Of a DNA stretch of 64,000 nucleotides, positions 41,883 to 51,100 are shown one piece after another (position 1 is the first letter of the stretch; each line of letters starts with the position of its first letter). This stretch comes from Caldilineaceae bacterium. Lineage in GTDB: Bacteria > Chloroflexota > Anaerolineae > Caldilineales > Caldilineaceae. The stretch covers positions 140,336-204,335 of the forward strand of contig JACKBC010000007.1 in NCBI GenBank assembly GCA_020634755.1, read 5' to 3'. The position numbers and the translations under genes were made by a program. The notes under the pieces are model-generated. The model worked only from the letters and a program-made list of their open reading frames with translations. It had not been told where the DNA came from and did not search any database.

Positions 41883-42985
41883 GCAATAATACAATTACAC
41901 GCGTGGCCATCCTTTGGCAACATGTGACCGGGTATGTCCATGCCGCGTTGCAGGGGCTGCTGGCCGTTGATGGCGTAGAGCTATTTGTGGTGCAGCAATC
42001 CACGCAAGCCAACACGCCCTTTCAAGCCACGTTTGACCATCGCTGTCGCTTTATTGAGCTTGACAACCCGCAAGCGGACAGCACGGGCTGGTTTGATGCG
42101 TTACTAGCTTTTCAACCCCAGGTGGCGCTGATTACGGCCAAGCGCGATGCGCGCTATCTGCGTGCGGCGCGGCAGCTGAAGCAGCAGGGCTGCTGGGTGG
42201 TGTGGGGTCAGGATCGCTTGCTGCGCGTCCCCGTTCAAGACACATATCAACAACTTCTGGGGCGCATCCTGCGCGGGTGGCAGCATTATGATGCGGCCCT
42301 TGTGCCCGGCCACAAAGGCGCCCAGTATGCGCGTCACGTTGGCTTTGCCGAAAATCGAATTTTCCAAGGACTCTATACGTGCGATACAAATTTGTTTCGC
42401 CCCATTGGCATTGGGCGCCACGCGGTGAGTGATGAGCGTGAACCCAATCAATGGCCCGCTGTGTTTCTCTTTATTGGCCAGCTGATCGAGCGCAAAGGGA
42501 TCGATGTCCTGCTGGAGGCCTATCAAAAATATCGTGCGCAATGTGGGGGAACGCCATGGGAGCTGTGGGTGGTGGGCCAAGGCCCATATGCCGCGCATTT
42601 GGAAAATCAAGCCGGCATTCGGCTCTGCGGATTTCGTACACCTCAGGAATGCGCACAGCTGATGGCGGAAGCCGGCGTTTTTATCCTCCCTTCTCTTTGG
42701 GATCATTGGGGCGTTGTGGTTCACGAGGCAACCTGTGCCGGATTGCCCGTGATTGCGAGCCATGCCTGTGGCGCCACGGCCGATTTGGTTCGAGACGGGT
42801 TTAATGGATATACCTATCCGGCCCCTGATGCTGATTACCTGGCGCATCTATTGGGCATCTCTGGAAACCGACAATGGGCGCGTGCGCTGGGGGCCAATAG
42901 CCTGCAATTATCCTATCAGTTCGATCCCACCAGCTTTGCCTATTTAGTGCTTGAATACATTCCATCTGTTTTGCAGAATACTTAA
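41879..42985 (+). CDS. glycosyltransferase family 4 (3)
   Basis: This 368-residue GT-B enzyme starts at the ATGA overlap (41879). An upstream open frame inside the previous gene is ignored. FLFIGQLIERKGIDVLLEAY starts the donor domain, LWVVGQGPYAAHLENQAGIR follows, and the EX7E-like segment is PSLWDHWGVVVHEATCAGLP with ADLVRDGFNGYTY. Fully cytosolic. The donor and acceptor are unknown. Confidence 0.85.
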   Translation: MSNNTITRVAILWQHVTGYVHAALQGLLAVDGVELFVVQQSTQANTPFQATFDHRCRFIELDNPQADSTGWFDALLAFQPQVALITAKRDARYLRAARQLKQQGCWVVWGQDRLLRVPVQDTYQQLLGRILRGWQHYDAALVPGHKGAQYARHVGFAENRIFQGLYTCDTNLFRPIGIGRHAVSDEREPNQWPAVFLFIGQLIERKGIDVLLEAYQKYRAQCGGTPWELWVVGQGPYAAHLENQAGIRLCGFRTPQECAQLMAEAGVFILPSLWDHWGVVVHEATCAGLPVIASHACGATADLVRDGFNGYTYPAPDADYLAHLLGISGNRQWARALGANSLQLSYQFDPTSFAYLVLEYIPSVLQNT

Positions 42986-43048
42986 TGGTCACACGATTTA
43001 AAGTTTGCCCAATTGGGCGAACCTTACGTGACGAATCTATCAGCAACC

Positions 43049-44176
43049 ATGCACCCACTGATCATAACGCCATTATTCCCGCCGGCCGTGGGCGGCGCCG
43101 CCACCTATTTTCGTGAATTGACCACGCATTTGGCGCAACGCCCCGAGATTGAACGGCTCACCATCCTAACCGAGCGGGCGCCTGGCGCCGCCGTTCATCA
43201 GCGCAGCGGCAAAATGCACGTCATGCGCCTATTGCCCCAGCGAGTAAGCGCCGCCCGCCATTCGCGCCTCTGGCACAGCGTGAGCTATGTGGCAACCCAG
43301 CTCTGGTTTTGGCAGCGCTTGCGCCCACTGGTGGCGCAACAGCAGGTGGATCTGCTGCACTTTCACACGCGGTTTCGCGGCAAACTCTTTTTTGCATCGC
43401 TGCGCAAAAGCGGCGTGCCCGTGGTGGCAGATCTGCGTGACCAGATGTCACCGGTTGCGGAGCTGATCTCTTGCACAGATTGGCTGCTTTGCTGTAGCCA
43501 AGGCGTGCAGCAATTTGCCTTGGCGCAAGGGTTCCCGCCGCAAAAGCTTACGCTGATCCCCAATGCCTATACGCTACAGCCGCCGCCCAGCGCCGCTGCC
43601 GTGGCGGCGGTTTGCGCCAAGTTTGGGCTGGCGGCCGCGCCATTTGTGCTCTACATTGGTGAAATTACGCCCAACAAAGGTGTATATGAATTGCTGCATG
43701 CATTTGACCAGTGGCGGCAAACCCATGCTGACGTGCAGCTGGTATTGGCCGGCGCCAATCGCCAAGGCGATACGTTTTTAACCGAGGTGGCCAGCCGCAC
43801 AGGGGTGGTTTATCTAAATACCATTGCACATGCCGAAGTGTTGAGCCTCATGCGCCAGGCCCAAATTGTGATTTTGCCCTCGCGCTCTGAAGGCATGCCC
43901 ACGGTCATTTTAGAGGCCATCAGCATGGGCGCCAAAGTGATCTGTCCGCCCAATATTCCCGAATTTGACCAGCATCTGCCAGACTTTGTGCTGCCTGCCG
44001 TAACGCCCACTGCCATCTGCACCATGCTGGAGCAAGTGTGGCGCAACCCGGCGCGACCCAGCTACCCGCTGGCCGATCACCATATCGATCGAGTTGTCAA
44101 TGCCGTGCTGAGCGGATATGCCCAAATTTTACAGCGCCCACGACCTATATTCATGCATGAGAGTCCAACGGGCTAG
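43049..44176 (+). CDS. glycosyltransferase family 4 (4)
   Basis: This 375-residue enzyme begins HPLIITPLFPPAVGGAATYF, the glycine-rich N-terminal loop of GT4 proteins. FVLYIGEITPNKGVYELLHA, LVLAGANRQGDTFL and PSRSEGMPTVILEAISMGA (EX7E) mark the donor domain. ATG 43049 lacks a clear ribosome binding site; GTG 43028 is in frame upstream. It is separated from the previous gene by about 60 bases, and the next gene starts five bases after its stop. Confidence 0.82.
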   Translation: MHPLIITPLFPPAVGGAATYFRELTTHLAQRPEIERLTILTERAPGAAVHQRSGKMHVMRLLPQRVSAARHSRLWHSVSYVATQLWFWQRLRPLVAQQQVDLLHFHTRFRGKLFFASLRKSGVPVVADLRDQMSPVAELISCTDWLLCCSQGVQQFALAQGFPPQKLTLIPNAYTLQPPPSAAAVAAVCAKFGLAAAPFVLYIGEITPNKGVYELLHAFDQWRQTHADVQLVLAGANRQGDTFLTEVASRTGVVYLNTIAHAEVLSLMRQAQIVILPSRSEGMPTVILEAISMGAKVICPPNIPEFDQHLPDFVLPAVTPTAICTMLEQVWRNPARPSYPLADHHIDRVVNAVLSGYAQILQRPRPIFMHESPTG

Positions 44177-44180
44177 ACCC

Positions 44181-45326
44181 ATGAAAGATACCTATGTTTT
44201 AGACGCACGAACCGCCACGCCCCATTTTCCCGGCATTGGGCGCTATGTGAAAAACCTTGTGCAGGCCATGCCGCCTCTCCTGGCGGCTGAGGAAGAATTG
44301 GCCGTGCTCTTGGATCCACAACATAGCGGTCAATTTGTGCAAGAGCATGTACGGCGGCCTCAAATTGTACACCTGCATGCTGCATCGTCGCCCTTTACGC
44401 TGCAACAGCAGTGGCAGATTCCGCAAGCATTGCGCTCGCTGAAGCCCGACAACAACGCGCTCGTCTATCACAGCCCCTATTACCTCATGCCCTACTTTTT
44501 GGCCACGCCGGCGGTTCTCACCTTTTATGATCTGATTCCGCTCTTTTTTCCGCACTACGTATCGCCACGGGCGCGACTGCTCTTTCGCTTCACCATGCGC
44601 ATGGCGTTACGCACCGCCCAGCAGATCCTCTCTATTTCCCAATCGGCGGCGCAGGATCTGGCCCAATATTTTGCCCTGGATCCGCAGCGCATTACGACCA
44701 CGCCGCTGGCGCCGGACCCCTGTTTCTGCCCACAGCCGCAAGCCGAAATCGAGCGCGTGCGTCAGAAATATGGCTTGCCTGCCGGCTTCTTTCTCTATTT
44801 TGGCATCAATAAGCCGCACAAAAACCTGCCCGCACTCATCAGCGCTTATGCCGATTGGCGCACGAAAGCCGCCCTTCCGCTGGTCATTGCCGGCGCTTGG
44901 GACCAACGCTATCCTGAATCCAAACAGCTTGTGGCCCAAAAAAAGCTAGGGGAGGCCGTTACGTTTTTGGGGTCGATTCCCGATGACGATTTGCCCGGCC
45001 TCTACGCCGCCGCCACGGCCTTTATTTTTCCCAGTCGCTATGAAGGGTTTGGTCTGCCCGTGTTGGAAGCAATGGCCTGCGGCACGCCCGTGGCTTGTAG
45101 CAATACATCCAGCTTGCCTGAAGTTGCCGGGGATGCTGCCTTGCTCTTTGCGCCGGACAGTCCCAGCGCCCTTGCTCATGCGCTGTCGCAACTGATGGAC
45201 GCGCCAACGCGTCTGCAAATGCGCGATCGGGGTCTACAACAAGCCGCCCGTTTTACCTGGCAGCGCACGGCGCAACAGACCTTGGCCGTCTATCGAAATC
45301 TCGTGAAAAACCCTGCCGGCCCGTAA
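44181..45326 (+). CDS. glycosyltransferase family 4 (5)
   Basis: This 381-residue mannosyltransferase-like GT4 protein has LDARTATPHFPGIGRYVKNL, TFYDLIPLFFPHYVSPRARL, ILSISQSAAQDLAQYF, YFGINKPHKNLPALISAYAD and the donor motif PSRYEGFGLPVLEAMACGTP. This is the WbdB/MtfB-like subgroup that often uses GDP-mannose, which would agree with a GDP-sugar pathway (fcl) in the locus. It is the last gene of the second packed run; inverted repeats follow. Confidence 0.87.
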   Translation: MKDTYVLDARTATPHFPGIGRYVKNLVQAMPPLLAAEEELAVLLDPQHSGQFVQEHVRRPQIVHLHAASSPFTLQQQWQIPQALRSLKPDNNALVYHSPYYLMPYFLATPAVLTFYDLIPLFFPHYVSPRARLLFRFTMRMALRTAQQILSISQSAAQDLAQYFALDPQRITTTPLAPDPCFCPQPQAEIERVRQKYGLPAGFFLYFGINKPHKNLPALISAYADWRTKAALPLVIAGAWDQRYPESKQLVAQKKLGEAVTFLGSIPDDDLPGLYAAATAFIFPSRYEGFGLPVLEAMACGTPVACSNTSSLPEVAGDAALLFAPDSPSALAHALSQLMDAPTRLQMRDRGLQQAARFTWQRTAQQTLAVYRNLVKNPAGP

Positions 45327-45348
45327 AAAACGAGGGGCTAGAAATCAG

Positions 45349-45393
45349 AGATTACGCAGATTTTCTCTTGAATCTTCAGAATCTGCGTAATCT
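45349..45393 (+). terminator. probable terminator/hairpin after glycosyltransferase run
   Basis: AGATTACGCAGATT and AATCTGCGTAATCT pair exactly across a 17-base loop. The stem extends outward weakly; only short T-stretches follow. Confidence 0.5.
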
Positions 45394-45414
45394 TTGATTC
45401 TCTTAGCTGTCAAC

Positions 45415-45454
45415 ACTTTCGCAGATTTACCTATACTTTCGCAGATTTACCTAT
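45415..45454. repeat. 20-bp tandem duplication
   Basis: ACTTTCGCAGATTTACCTAT occurs twice in direct succession, 29 bases before the next glycosyltransferase start. It may be a regulatory duplication or simple slippage. Confidence 0.75.
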
Positions 45455-45483
45455 CGTCGTAATTATAATTTTATTGTCAGATT

Positions 45484-46635
45484 ATGCGTATACTCCAAAT
45501 TTACAAAGATTACGCCCCCGTCATGGGCGGCATAGAAAACCACATCAAAGTCGTGGCCGAAAGCTTGCGTCAACACAATGTCGATGCGCGCGTCTTGGTC
45601 ACCAACACAACGGCGCAGACCGTCCATCAAGTGATCGATGGCATTGCGGTGACCAAAACCGGACGCCAGCTGAATATCTCCTCGGCTCCCATTAGCCTGG
45701 GCTTTTATCCGTGGCTCTATCGGCTGGAAAAAGATGTGGATATTGCCCATTTGCACTTGCCCTATCCGCCGGGCGAATTGGGGCAACTGCTGTTGGGGCG
45801 CAGCCAACGGCTGGTGCTGACGTATCACAGCGACATTGTGCGCCAAAAGGTGTTGGGCGCGCTCTATGCGCCCTTTCTGCATCAAGTGTTGCGGCGCGCC
45901 GATTTGATTGCCGTTTCCAATCCGGTCTATGTGCAATCTTCGCGCTTTTTGCAAAAGGTGGCGGATAAATGCCGGGTCATCCCCTTTGGCATCGATCTGG
46001 CGCGCTTTGCCATTACGCCGCAGATTCGTAAGCGCGCCGCCGAAATTCAGCACATGTTTGGCAACAGACCCCTGCTGCTCTTTGTGGGCCGCTTGCGTCA
46101 CTACAAAGGCGTCAACGTCCTCCTGGAGGCCATGCGCAGCGCTGCCGTGCAGCAGCTCAATGCGCATTTGCTGATCATCGGCATTGGCCCCTTGTACGAG
46201 CCGTTGCAGCAGCAAGCCGCCGCGGCCGGTCTGCTAGAGCGAGTGACCTTTGGCGGTGAATGGAGCGATGAAGACAAAATCGCCGCCTACCACGCCGCCG
46301 ATCTTTTTGTATTGCCCTCGGTCAATCGAGCCGAAACATTGGGGATTGTGCAGATCGAAGCCATGGCCTGCGGTACGCCGGTCATTAGCACCGAATTGGG
46401 CACCGGCACTTCCTGGGTGAACCAACATCAACAGACCGGGCTGGTAGCGCCGCCCAACGATGCGGCGGCGCTGGCCCAGGCCATTGTGGATTTGTTGGGC
46501 AATGTGGAGCGCCGTCGCCAAATGGGGCAAGCCGCGCAACGGCGCGCCCATGCTCTTTTTTCCAAAGAGGCCATGACGCGCCAGCTCATTGAGCTTTATC
46601 ACGAGGCCATGCAAAACAAACGGCGCAACTCGTAA
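45484..46635 (+). CDS. glycosyltransferase family 4 (6)
   Basis: This is a 383-residue GT-B enzyme. MRILQIYKDYAPVMGGIENH is the acceptor-side loop, then VDIAHLHLPYPPGELGQLLL, LVLTYHSDIVRQKVLG, LLFVGRLRHYKGVNVLLEA and the donor motif PSVNRAETLGIVQIEAMACG. All expected conserved residues of the family are seen. It stands alone between hairpins, so it has its own promoter. It is probably part of the same polysaccharide pathway. Confidence 0.87.
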   Translation: MRILQIYKDYAPVMGGIENHIKVVAESLRQHNVDARVLVTNTTAQTVHQVIDGIAVTKTGRQLNISSAPISLGFYPWLYRLEKDVDIAHLHLPYPPGELGQLLLGRSQRLVLTYHSDIVRQKVLGALYAPFLHQVLRRADLIAVSNPVYVQSSRFLQKVADKCRVIPFGIDLARFAITPQIRKRAAEIQHMFGNRPLLLFVGRLRHYKGVNVLLEAMRSAAVQQLNAHLLIIGIGPLYEPLQQQAAAAGLLERVTFGGEWSDEDKIAAYHAADLFVLPSVNRAETLGIVQIEAMACGTPVISTELGTGTSWVNQHQQTGLVAPPNDAAALAQAIVDLLGNVERRRQMGQAAQRRAHALFSKEAMTRQLIELYHEAMQNKRRNS

Positions 46636-46722
46636 ACGCCGTTTGGCTTTTCCAAAACACGACTTTTTAGTCAAGGCTTGCGTAAGTCCTGCAAATATTA
46701 AAAGATACTAGAAAGCCTGCCC

Positions 46723-46778
46723 GCTAATCCAGAAAACCCAGTAAAATTGGGAGATTGATTTTTCTGGATTAGCCTTTT
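46723..46778 (+). terminator. rho-independent terminator
   Basis: GCTAATCCAGAAAA pairs exactly with TTTTCTGGATTAGC across a 23-base loop and is followed by CTTTTT. It ends the preceding glycosyltransferase gene. In the remaining gap (to 46980) a short R4-like end (GGCTTGCGTAAGTCCT, 46673-46690) lies upstream, an imperfect hairpin (CTCACGTCGCC...GGCGATAGTGAG) lies downstream, and the bases near 46871-46910 look like a decayed R1. Confidence 0.75.
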
Positions 46779-46980
46779 TGCGCCAAAGATCCTCACGTCG
46801 CCTAGAAGGGCCAAATGTTGACCCTTACGGCGATAGTGAGTTAGGATCGACAAGTTGCTTTGCAAATCTCAGCCCGCTGCAATGGTGTTGGCAATTTGGG
46901 TGTCACTCTTGTTTTGTGGGGCCAACCCAATTGCTGCCCATGATGAGCGGCTGAATCTGATTTTGAAACGGAAATAATTT

Positions 46981-47997
46981 ATGACCATTCGCTTTGGGTT
47001 GATCGGCTGTGGACGCGTGGCGCCTCGGCATGCCCAGTCGATTCAACAGATGCATTCCGCGACGCTGGCCGCTGTGGCCGACATCAAAATCAACCGCGCC
47101 CAGAACTTTGCTGCCGAATATGGCGCCGAACCCTACGCGGATTACCGCGCGCTGCTCGAGCGCCCGGACATCGACGCCGTTAGCATTTGCGTGCCCAGCG
47201 GCCTGCACGCCGCCGTTGCGCTGGATGCGCTGGACGCGGGCAAACATGTGCTGGTGGAAAAACCCATTGCCCTGACGCTGGCCGATGCCGACCGCATGAT
47301 TGCCCGCGCGCGGGAAAAGGGGCTTAAGCTGGCGGTTGTGCTGCAAAATCGCTACAACTCGCCTATGCAAACGCTACGCCAATTAATTGATGAGGGCGGT
47401 TTGGGACGGTTGCATTTGGGCGCGGCCTGTGTGCGCTGGTATCGACCGCAATCTTATTACGAAGACGAGTGGCACGGCACCTGGGCCATGGATGGCGGCG
47501 CATTGATGAACCAGAGCATTCATCACATTGACGCTTTGCAATGGTTTATGGGCCCGGTGCAGTCGGTCAGCGCCTATACGGCCACGTTGGCCCATGAGAT
47601 GGAGGCTGAAGATGTGGGTGTGGTGGCGCTGCGTTTCGCCAACGGCGCGCTGGGCACCATTGAAGGCTCCACGCTCACCTGGCCGCAAAATCTGGAGGGC
47701 TCGGTGGCGCTTTTTGGTCAGCATGGCTCGGTGAAGATCGGCGGCACTGCGCTCAATCGCATTGTGCTGTGGAAGGTGGACGGCCAGCTTGAGCAAGAGG
47801 CCGAAATTCTCACGGCCCAGCGCGTCGATCCGCCTTCTGTGTATGGCTATAGCCACAAAGCCGTGATCGAGGATTTTGTCCATGCTCTGCTTGAGGAGCA
47901 GCCGCTGGGCACGCCCGGCGAAGAGGCGCGCAAGTCGGTTGCCTTGGTGCTCGCCATTTATGAGTCCGCGCGGCTGGGGAAAGAGATTGCGTTATAA
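46981..47997 (+). CDS. Gfo/Idh/MocA-family dehydrogenase (WbpB/WlbA-like)
   Basis: This is a 338-residue NAD(P)-dependent sugar oxidoreductase. The Rossmann motif is FGLIGCGRVAPRHAQSI, with VSICVPSGLHAAVALDALDA and the conserved catalytic lysine loop HVLVEKPIAL. The segment WHGTWAMDGGALMNQSIHHI is typical of the WbpB/WlbA group, which oxidises UDP-N-acetylglucosaminuronate at C3 on the way to 2,3-diamino sugars. The partner aminotransferase and acetyltransferase are not in the window. Position before the ligase and WecA-like genes supports a role in polysaccharide precursor making. Confidence 0.8.
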   Translation: MTIRFGLIGCGRVAPRHAQSIQQMHSATLAAVADIKINRAQNFAAEYGAEPYADYRALLERPDIDAVSICVPSGLHAAVALDALDAGKHVLVEKPIALTLADADRMIARAREKGLKLAVVLQNRYNSPMQTLRQLIDEGGLGRLHLGAACVRWYRPQSYYEDEWHGTWAMDGGALMNQSIHHIDALQWFMGPVQSVSAYTATLAHEMEAEDVGVVALRFANGALGTIEGSTLTWPQNLEGSVALFGQHGSVKIGGTALNRIVLWKVDGQLEQEAEILTAQRVDPPSVYGYSHKAVIEDFVHALLEEQPLGTPGEEARKSVALVLAIYESARLGKEIAL

Positions 47998-48169
47998 CGC
48001 AAGTCATTACGTCTAATGGACTTAAGTCTAATGGGACTAAAGTACTAGTTTTTCTCAGTCATCTATATGATATAATCATTTTTGGATAAATTCCTTTTAA
48101 CTCTGAACACGCCATTTTTTGAATGAATAGGGATTAGGAGACGGGGACAAGAAATTGAGGAGCGGGCTC

Positions 48170-51100
48170 ATGCTCAATCCTCAATCTGCAATCTGCCCCG
48201 GCCAATCCCGCCAACTGCCAAAACGCCTAATGAATCCAAACAACAAACTCGACGCCTGGTGCAATGCCGCTTTGGAAGCGGGCTGGTTAGCTGCACTGGT
48301 GGTCGCCCCCATGTTCTTCAACGTTTTTTCCAGCCGCGTATTCGAGCCCGATAAAATTAGCTTGGTGCGCTCAATTGCGCTCTTTATGCTCTTAGTCTGG
48401 CTGGTAAAAGTGGCCAACAGCGGCCAGCTTTGGCTGCCGGCCTATGGCAGCAACGGATTATCTGCCGACGCACCTCATCCGCCAGACAGCACGCCTTTGT
48501 GGCAGCGCATCCTGCGCACCCCTTTTTTTGTACCCTTGGTGCTGCTGGCCATTGCCTATACGCTCAGCACATTTTTTAGCGTGGCCCGCTTTGTAAGCTG
48601 GTGGGGTTCGTATCAGCGTTTACAGGGGACCTATACCTACCTAAGCTACGTGATTATTGCGCTGCTCACCGCTGGCCATTTGCGCACGCCGGACCAGATC
48701 CGCCGCTTGCAGCACACCTTTATTCTCGTGAGCCTGCCCATTGCCATTTACGGCGTGATCCAGCACTACGACAAGGATCCGCTGCCTTGGGGGGGCGATG
48801 TGACGACGCGCGTGGCCGCCAACGCGGGCAATGCGATTTTTCTGGCCGCCTATCTGCTGATGGCGGTCTTTTTTACCATTGAACGCATCTACAGCAGCTT
48901 TGCCCATCTGTTGGGCGCCTACAGCGAGCAGACCGGCGATGATGCTGAGCAGAGCAATGTGCAAGATATGCCGGCTGCATTTGCCGGCGGCGCCTATATG
49001 TTTGTGTTGATGGTGCAGCTGCTGGCCATTTTCTGGACCCAAAGCCGCGGCCCCATTTTGGGAATTTTGCTGGGCATTTATCTAATGGGGCTGCTGCTTT
49101 TTAGCAGCCTGCGCCCGCGCGGCTACCGCGTTTTGACAATGAGCTGGGTGGGTCTGGGCCTGGGCGGCGTCATCTTCCTCATCCTGCTCAACACAACGGC
49201 CGTTGGCAACGCCGTGCGCACCATTCCCTCGCTCTCGCGCCTGAGTACGATTTTGGATCTAGAGAGCGGCACCGCCATTGTGCGCGTGCTCATTTGGGAT
49301 GGCGCCTCGCGCATGGTTGCCCCCCACGCGCCCATTATTTATCCCGATGGCAGCGAAGACGCCGTGAATGCCATCCGCCCATTGGTGGGCTATGGGCCTG
49401 AAGCCATGTGGGTGGCCTATAACCCATTTTATCCGCCGGACCTGGCGCACTATGAACGCCGCAACGCCAGCCCCGATCGCTCTCACAATGAGACGTGGGA
49501 TTCGCTGGTCATCACCGGCATTTTGGGCTTTATTGCCTATATGTCGCTCTTTATTTCCGTCTTCTATTGGGCGCTGCGCTGGCTGGGCTTGATTTCACAG
49601 CGGCGCGACACCATCCTATTTGGCGCCATTTTGGCAATCTTCAGCGTGGCGCTGGTGTTGATCTTCCGCGATCTGGACAATGGGAATTGGCGCTTTTTGG
49701 GGGTGGCCGTGCCGGCCGGTATGATGCTAGGCTTGGGCGTCTATGTGACGCTGGCCGTTTTTCTGCACCCGGAGCTAAAGCCAGAGCCGAGCCAGATTCC
49801 GCGCCAGTTGCTGATTATTGCGCTGGTCTGTACCGCAGCCGCCCACTTTGTGGAGATCCACTTTGGCATTGCCATTGCGGCCACGCGCACCTACTTTTGG
49901 GTGCAAACGGCGCTGTTGCTGGTTCTAGGCATGTATTGGGCGCAGCCATCACCATTTGCTGCCGTGGCCACGGGAGAAGCAGACGAAGCGCTGCCTGCCG
50001 AAGAGCCGCCATCTGCTGCGTCGCGCCGGCGTGGGCGCAATAATCGGCGCGACCGTCAGGTTGGTCGGCGGCGGTTGCTGCACGGCGCACCGGCGCTACC
50101 CGCCTTTGTGATGGTCGATCTGCTCATCTTTTTTACCTTTGTTTTTATTTATACAACCAACAGTCAGGGGCTCAGCTCACCGTTTGCCATTTTGTGGAAT
50201 AGCGTTACCAAACGCATGGTGATGGGGGAACTGATAAATAGCCCATCGTTGCTCTTCCTCATGCTCTTTACGTGGCTGATTGGCGCCACGCTGGGGCTGG
50301 CCCAGACCTCGTTGAGCCGAGAACAGGCGCCGGATATGGGGTGGTGGCTGCGCGGCTATGGGCTGCACGCCTTGGTGGTGTGGGGCGGTTGGATCATCTA
50401 CGGCATGATCCAGTCCGGCCGCTTGATCCCGCTCAGCGGTGCGGATTTAACCGCGCAACTGGAAAATGTGGCCGGTCATTTTGCCGTTTATACATGGCTG
50501 GTGGTGGTGTGGATTTTGGCGGCTGCTGTGGTCTTTGCCTGGCCCTATTTACGCGAACGCATTGCGTTTGGTGGCAGCCGCGCATTGATCGGCGGGCTAG
50601 CGGCGCTCATATTGACGCCCATTATCTTCTGGTTTATCACCACTGTAAATATTGCGCTGGTGCGCGCCGACATTATCTATAAACAGGGCCAGCAGTTTGA
50701 TAGCCAAAGCAACTGGGTGAGCAGTATTGAGCTGTATCGACGAGCCCTGCAAGCCCGCACCACCGAAGATCACTACATGCTCTTTTTGGGCCGCGCGCTG
50801 TTGGAACAGGCCAAACAGGTGACCGAAGGGGGAACGTTTAGCCTGGGCGCCAACCCCACGCTCCATGATGTGCTGGAACTGACGCCCAACCAGGTCAGCC
50901 AGATGAATCGCGAAGAGCTGCTGCGGGCGGCAGAAGTAGTGCTCAAAGAGGCCCAACGCGTCAACCCGCTGAATACGGACCACACGGCCAATTTGGCTCG
51001 CCTCTATCGCACCTGGGCGGATCTGACGGACGATCCGGCTGAACGCCAGACCCGACTGGATGAAAGTTTGGCCGCCTATGCCATGGCCGTTACGCTGAGC

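Noticed and set aside
45463..46215. 250-codon minus-strand frame opposite the sixth GT4 gene
   Set aside because: The plus strand encodes a complete glycosyltransferase with all family motifs. The minus frame has none.
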